Below are positions 61,950-64,000 of a stretch of DNA of 64,000 nt, piece by piece. Source of the stretch: DASUNP01 sp963728545 (GTDB taxonomy: Bacteria > Acidobacteriota > Blastocatellia > UBA7656); NCBI GenBank assembly GCA_963728545.1, contig CAVSKO010000002.1, positions 434,001 to 498,000 on the forward strand, in the 5' to 3' direction. The notes beneath the pieces were generated by a model. The model was given only the letters and a program-made list of their open reading frames with translations. It made no database searches and had not been told where the DNA came from. Position numbers and translations under genes: made by a program. Position 1 is the stretch's first letter, and each line of letters starts with the position of its first letter.

Positions 61950-63621
61950 ATGGATACGAAAGAACCAATTAATGAACCACGCGCCAATTATATAAACAGC
62001 ACGTACGGCATAAAGTCGTGGCTGCTTACGAAAGACCACAAGCGCATCGCGCTGCTATATCTCATTTCGATTACGGTCTTCTTCTTTTTAGGGGGCGCGT
62101 TCGCGGTCCTCGTGCGTCTCGAATTGCTGACGCCGGCGGGCGATCTGTTGCAGGCAGAAACCTACAACCGCATGTTCACTATGCACGGCATAGTGATGAT
62201 CTTCTTTTTCTTAATTCCCTCGATTCCTGCCGTGCTGGGAAACTTCTTAATCCCGATAATGATCGGCGCGAAAGACCTGGCCTTTCCGCGTCTCAATCTT
62301 TTGAGCTGGTACATTTATATAATTGGCGCGGCTTTCACGCTCGTTGCCGTGATCGCGGGCGGAGTTAATACGGGCTGGACTTTCTATACGCCATACAGCT
62401 CGAACTATTCGACGAGCAACGTGATATGGACGGGGCTTGGCATATTCATCACGGGGTTTTCCTCTATCCTCACGGGATTGAATTTCATCGTCACGATTCA
62501 CACGATGCGGGCGCCGGGGTTGACCTGGTTCAGGATGCCGCTGTTTGTCTGGTCACATTACGCGACAAGCTTGATTATGATCCTGGGAACGCCCGTGATC
62601 GCCGTGACTGTCTTGATGCTGGCGATGGAGCGAACGCTCAAGATAGGCATATTCGACCCGGCGCTGGGCGGCGACCCGGTCTTGTTCCAGCACCTCTTCT
62701 GGTTCTACTCGCACCCCGCTGTCTACATCATGATCCTGCCCGCGATGGGCGTAATCAGCGAGCTTGTCGCCAACATGACGAGGAAGAATATATTCGGCTA
62801 CAAGTTCGTGGCTTTCGCCAGTATAGCCATAGCCGTTTTCGGCTTCCTGGTCTGGGGCCATCATATGTTCACCAGCAGCCAGTCCGTTTATGCGGGAATG
62901 GTATTTTCATTTTTGAGCTTTGCCGTAGCCATCCCGTCGGCGATAAAAGTTTTTAACTGGACTGCGACGATCTATCGAGGCTCGGTTCTCTTACCAGACG
63001 CCTCTGCTTTACGCATTCGGCTTTATCGGGTTATTTACAATCGGCGGCATGACCGGTCTGTTTTTGGCGGCGCTGGGGCTTGACGTTCATGTCCACGACA
63101 CATATTTCGTAGTCGCGCACTTCCACTACATCATGGTCGGCGGCGCGATCATGGGTTATCTGGGAGGCATACATTTCTGGTGGCCGAAGATAAGCGGGCG
63201 TATGTACCCGGAAGGCTGGGCAAAATTCGGCGCGCTGGTCATCTTCGTAGGGTTCAACCTGACTTTCTTCCCGCAATTTATCGCCGGATACCTGGGGATG
63301 CCTCGCCGCTATCACGCTTACCCCGAAGAGTTTCAAGTCCTCAACGTCATGTCTACGGCAGGGGCTTCTATACTCGGCATGGGATATTTGATCCCGATGA
63401 TTTACCTGGCGTGGTCTATGCGGTACGGGCCGAAAGCGACGCGAAATCCGTGGGGCGCATTCGGGCTGGAGTGGATGACCGCATCGCCGCCGCCTACGGA
63501 AAATTTCGAGGTGACGCCGACCGTGACGTGGGAGGCTTACGAGTTCCGCCCGCAGGAAGAGACCGTAGTCGTGGGCGTGACCGGAGAGACGGATGAAAAG
63601 GCCGATCTGAGTACGACGTAG
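61950..63621 (+). CDS. coxA: Cytochrome c oxidase subunit I (caa3-type, A2 family), frame broken by one base near 62985-62991
   Basis: The frame from 61950 reads as subunit I with TMHGIVMIFF (haem a His), YSHPAVYIMILP (CuB site, A2-type), VWGHHMFTSS (two CuB His) and FNWTATIYRGSV, then loses sense. A second frame resumes with YQTPLLYAFGFIGL and GGMTGLFLAALGLDVHVHDTYFVVAHFHYIMVGG, ending at 63621. Removing one base in the TCTCTT stretch near 62985-62991 restores RGSVSYQTP. Together they make a normal subunit I of about 556 residues, the catalytic proton-pumping oxidase. Because the gene should be essential for this respiratory chain, sequencing error is likely. Starts 11 bases after coxB. Confidence 0.9.
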
Positions 63622-63652
63622 GGCGACATAAGTTTTTTTGAGGAGACGAAAT

Positions 63653-64000
63653 TTGGCAGAGAGTCATACAGTGCATCATACGGCGCTTGCCCATCATTTC
63701 GATAACATGGAGCAGCAGCGAGAAGCCGGGACGCTCGGGATGTGGGCTTTTCTGATAACCGAAATAATGTTTTTCGGCGGGTTGTTTCTTGGCTACATCC
63801 TTTTCCGCTCGAAATATCCCCAGGATTTTGCCGAGGCGAGTCGCGGCCTCAACACGCTTTGGGGCTTCATAAACACGATCGTGCTGATTTGCAGCAGCCT
63901 CACTATGGCGCTCGCGGTATATTACTCGCAGGTTGGCAAACGGAAAATGATAATCGTCTTTCTCATCTTGACGATAGTGCTCGGCCTGACGTTTCTGGGG
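63653..64000 (+). CDS. coxC: Cytochrome c oxidase subunit III (partial, runs off right edge)
   Basis: Reads from TTG 63653 (AGGAG at 63641-63645) with LAHHFDNMEQQREAGTLGMWAF, LITEIMFFGGLFLGYILFRSKYP and helices FINTIVLICSSLTMALAVYYS and MIIVFLILTIVLGLTFLG. The GxxMWAFLITE-M-F-F pattern is that of subunit III of haem-copper oxidases. About 116 codons are present before the edge. It follows coxA by 31 bases in the same operon. Confidence 0.92.
   Translation, partial: MAESHTVHHTALAHHFDNMEQQREAGTLGMWAFLITEIMFFGGLFLGYILFRSKYPQDFAEASRGLNTLWGFINTIVLICSSLTMALAVYYSQVGKRKMIIVFLILTIVLGLTFLG

Overview
The window looks like the chromosome of an Acidobacteriota-type bacterium, possibly a Blastocatellia relative. 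This is inferred from gene content: a complete alternative complex III fused in order to a cytochrome c oxidase operon, many zinc-ribbon membrane proteins, large Ig-repeat secreted proteins and a fairly high GC content. No rRNA or other taxonomic marker is present, so the assignment is only probable. No prophage, transposase or CRISPR array was found.

Layout. 1-904 (minus): a dihydrodipicolinate-synthase-family gene running off the left edge, preceded by a cupin. 1113-7357: central carbon genes (transketolase, gap, pgk, tpiA) with a lipoprotein, secG and tRNA-Leu(GAG). 7356-14901: two large secreted Ig-like proteins and a small exported protein, bracketed by a 29-base direct repeat that begins at the tRNA-Leu 3' end. 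15059-18295: a 52-codon relic of a molybdenum hydroxylase operon, a DUF805/SRPBCC-type gene broken by one base, an L,D-transpeptidase and an OsmC protein. 18349-42089: a 23-kb block of fifteen same-strand genes, eight of them with N-terminal or internal zinc ribbons. 42094-50072: typA, gatB, a cyclophilin, two microcompartment vertex proteins, an FHA-GAF-HD-GYP regulator and a zinc-ribbon protein. 50919-50992: tRNA-Glu(CTC). 51537-64000: actABCDEF, a small membrane protein, SCO and coxBAC (coxC cut by the right edge).

The most interesting part is the 18.6-42.1 kb block. It encodes an Hsp70-like ATPase fused to a degenerate receiver domain, a zinc ribbon and Ig-like domains. Next come a membrane-anchored coiled-coil protein whose C-terminus resembles a GrpE head, a zinc-ribbon beta-propeller, a membrane VWA protein, a multi-span membrane protein and a 1096-residue tubulin/FtsZ-like GTPase. 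Then follow zinc-ribbon proteins with PKD-like or TPR repeats, a Ser/Thr kinase, a membrane-anchored amidohydrolase and two more zinc-ribbon membrane proteins. Spacing suggests one or a few transcription units starting from a promoter near 18349-18376. Four copies of a long palindromic element sit in its gaps and nowhere else in the window. I infer a membrane-associated chaperone/cytoskeletal machine of unknown purpose.

Three genes (a secreted Ig/nidogen-like protein, the DUF805/SRPBCC gene and coxA) are each interrupted by what looks like a single extra base. Because coxA should be needed, assembly or sequencing error is at least as likely as real decay.
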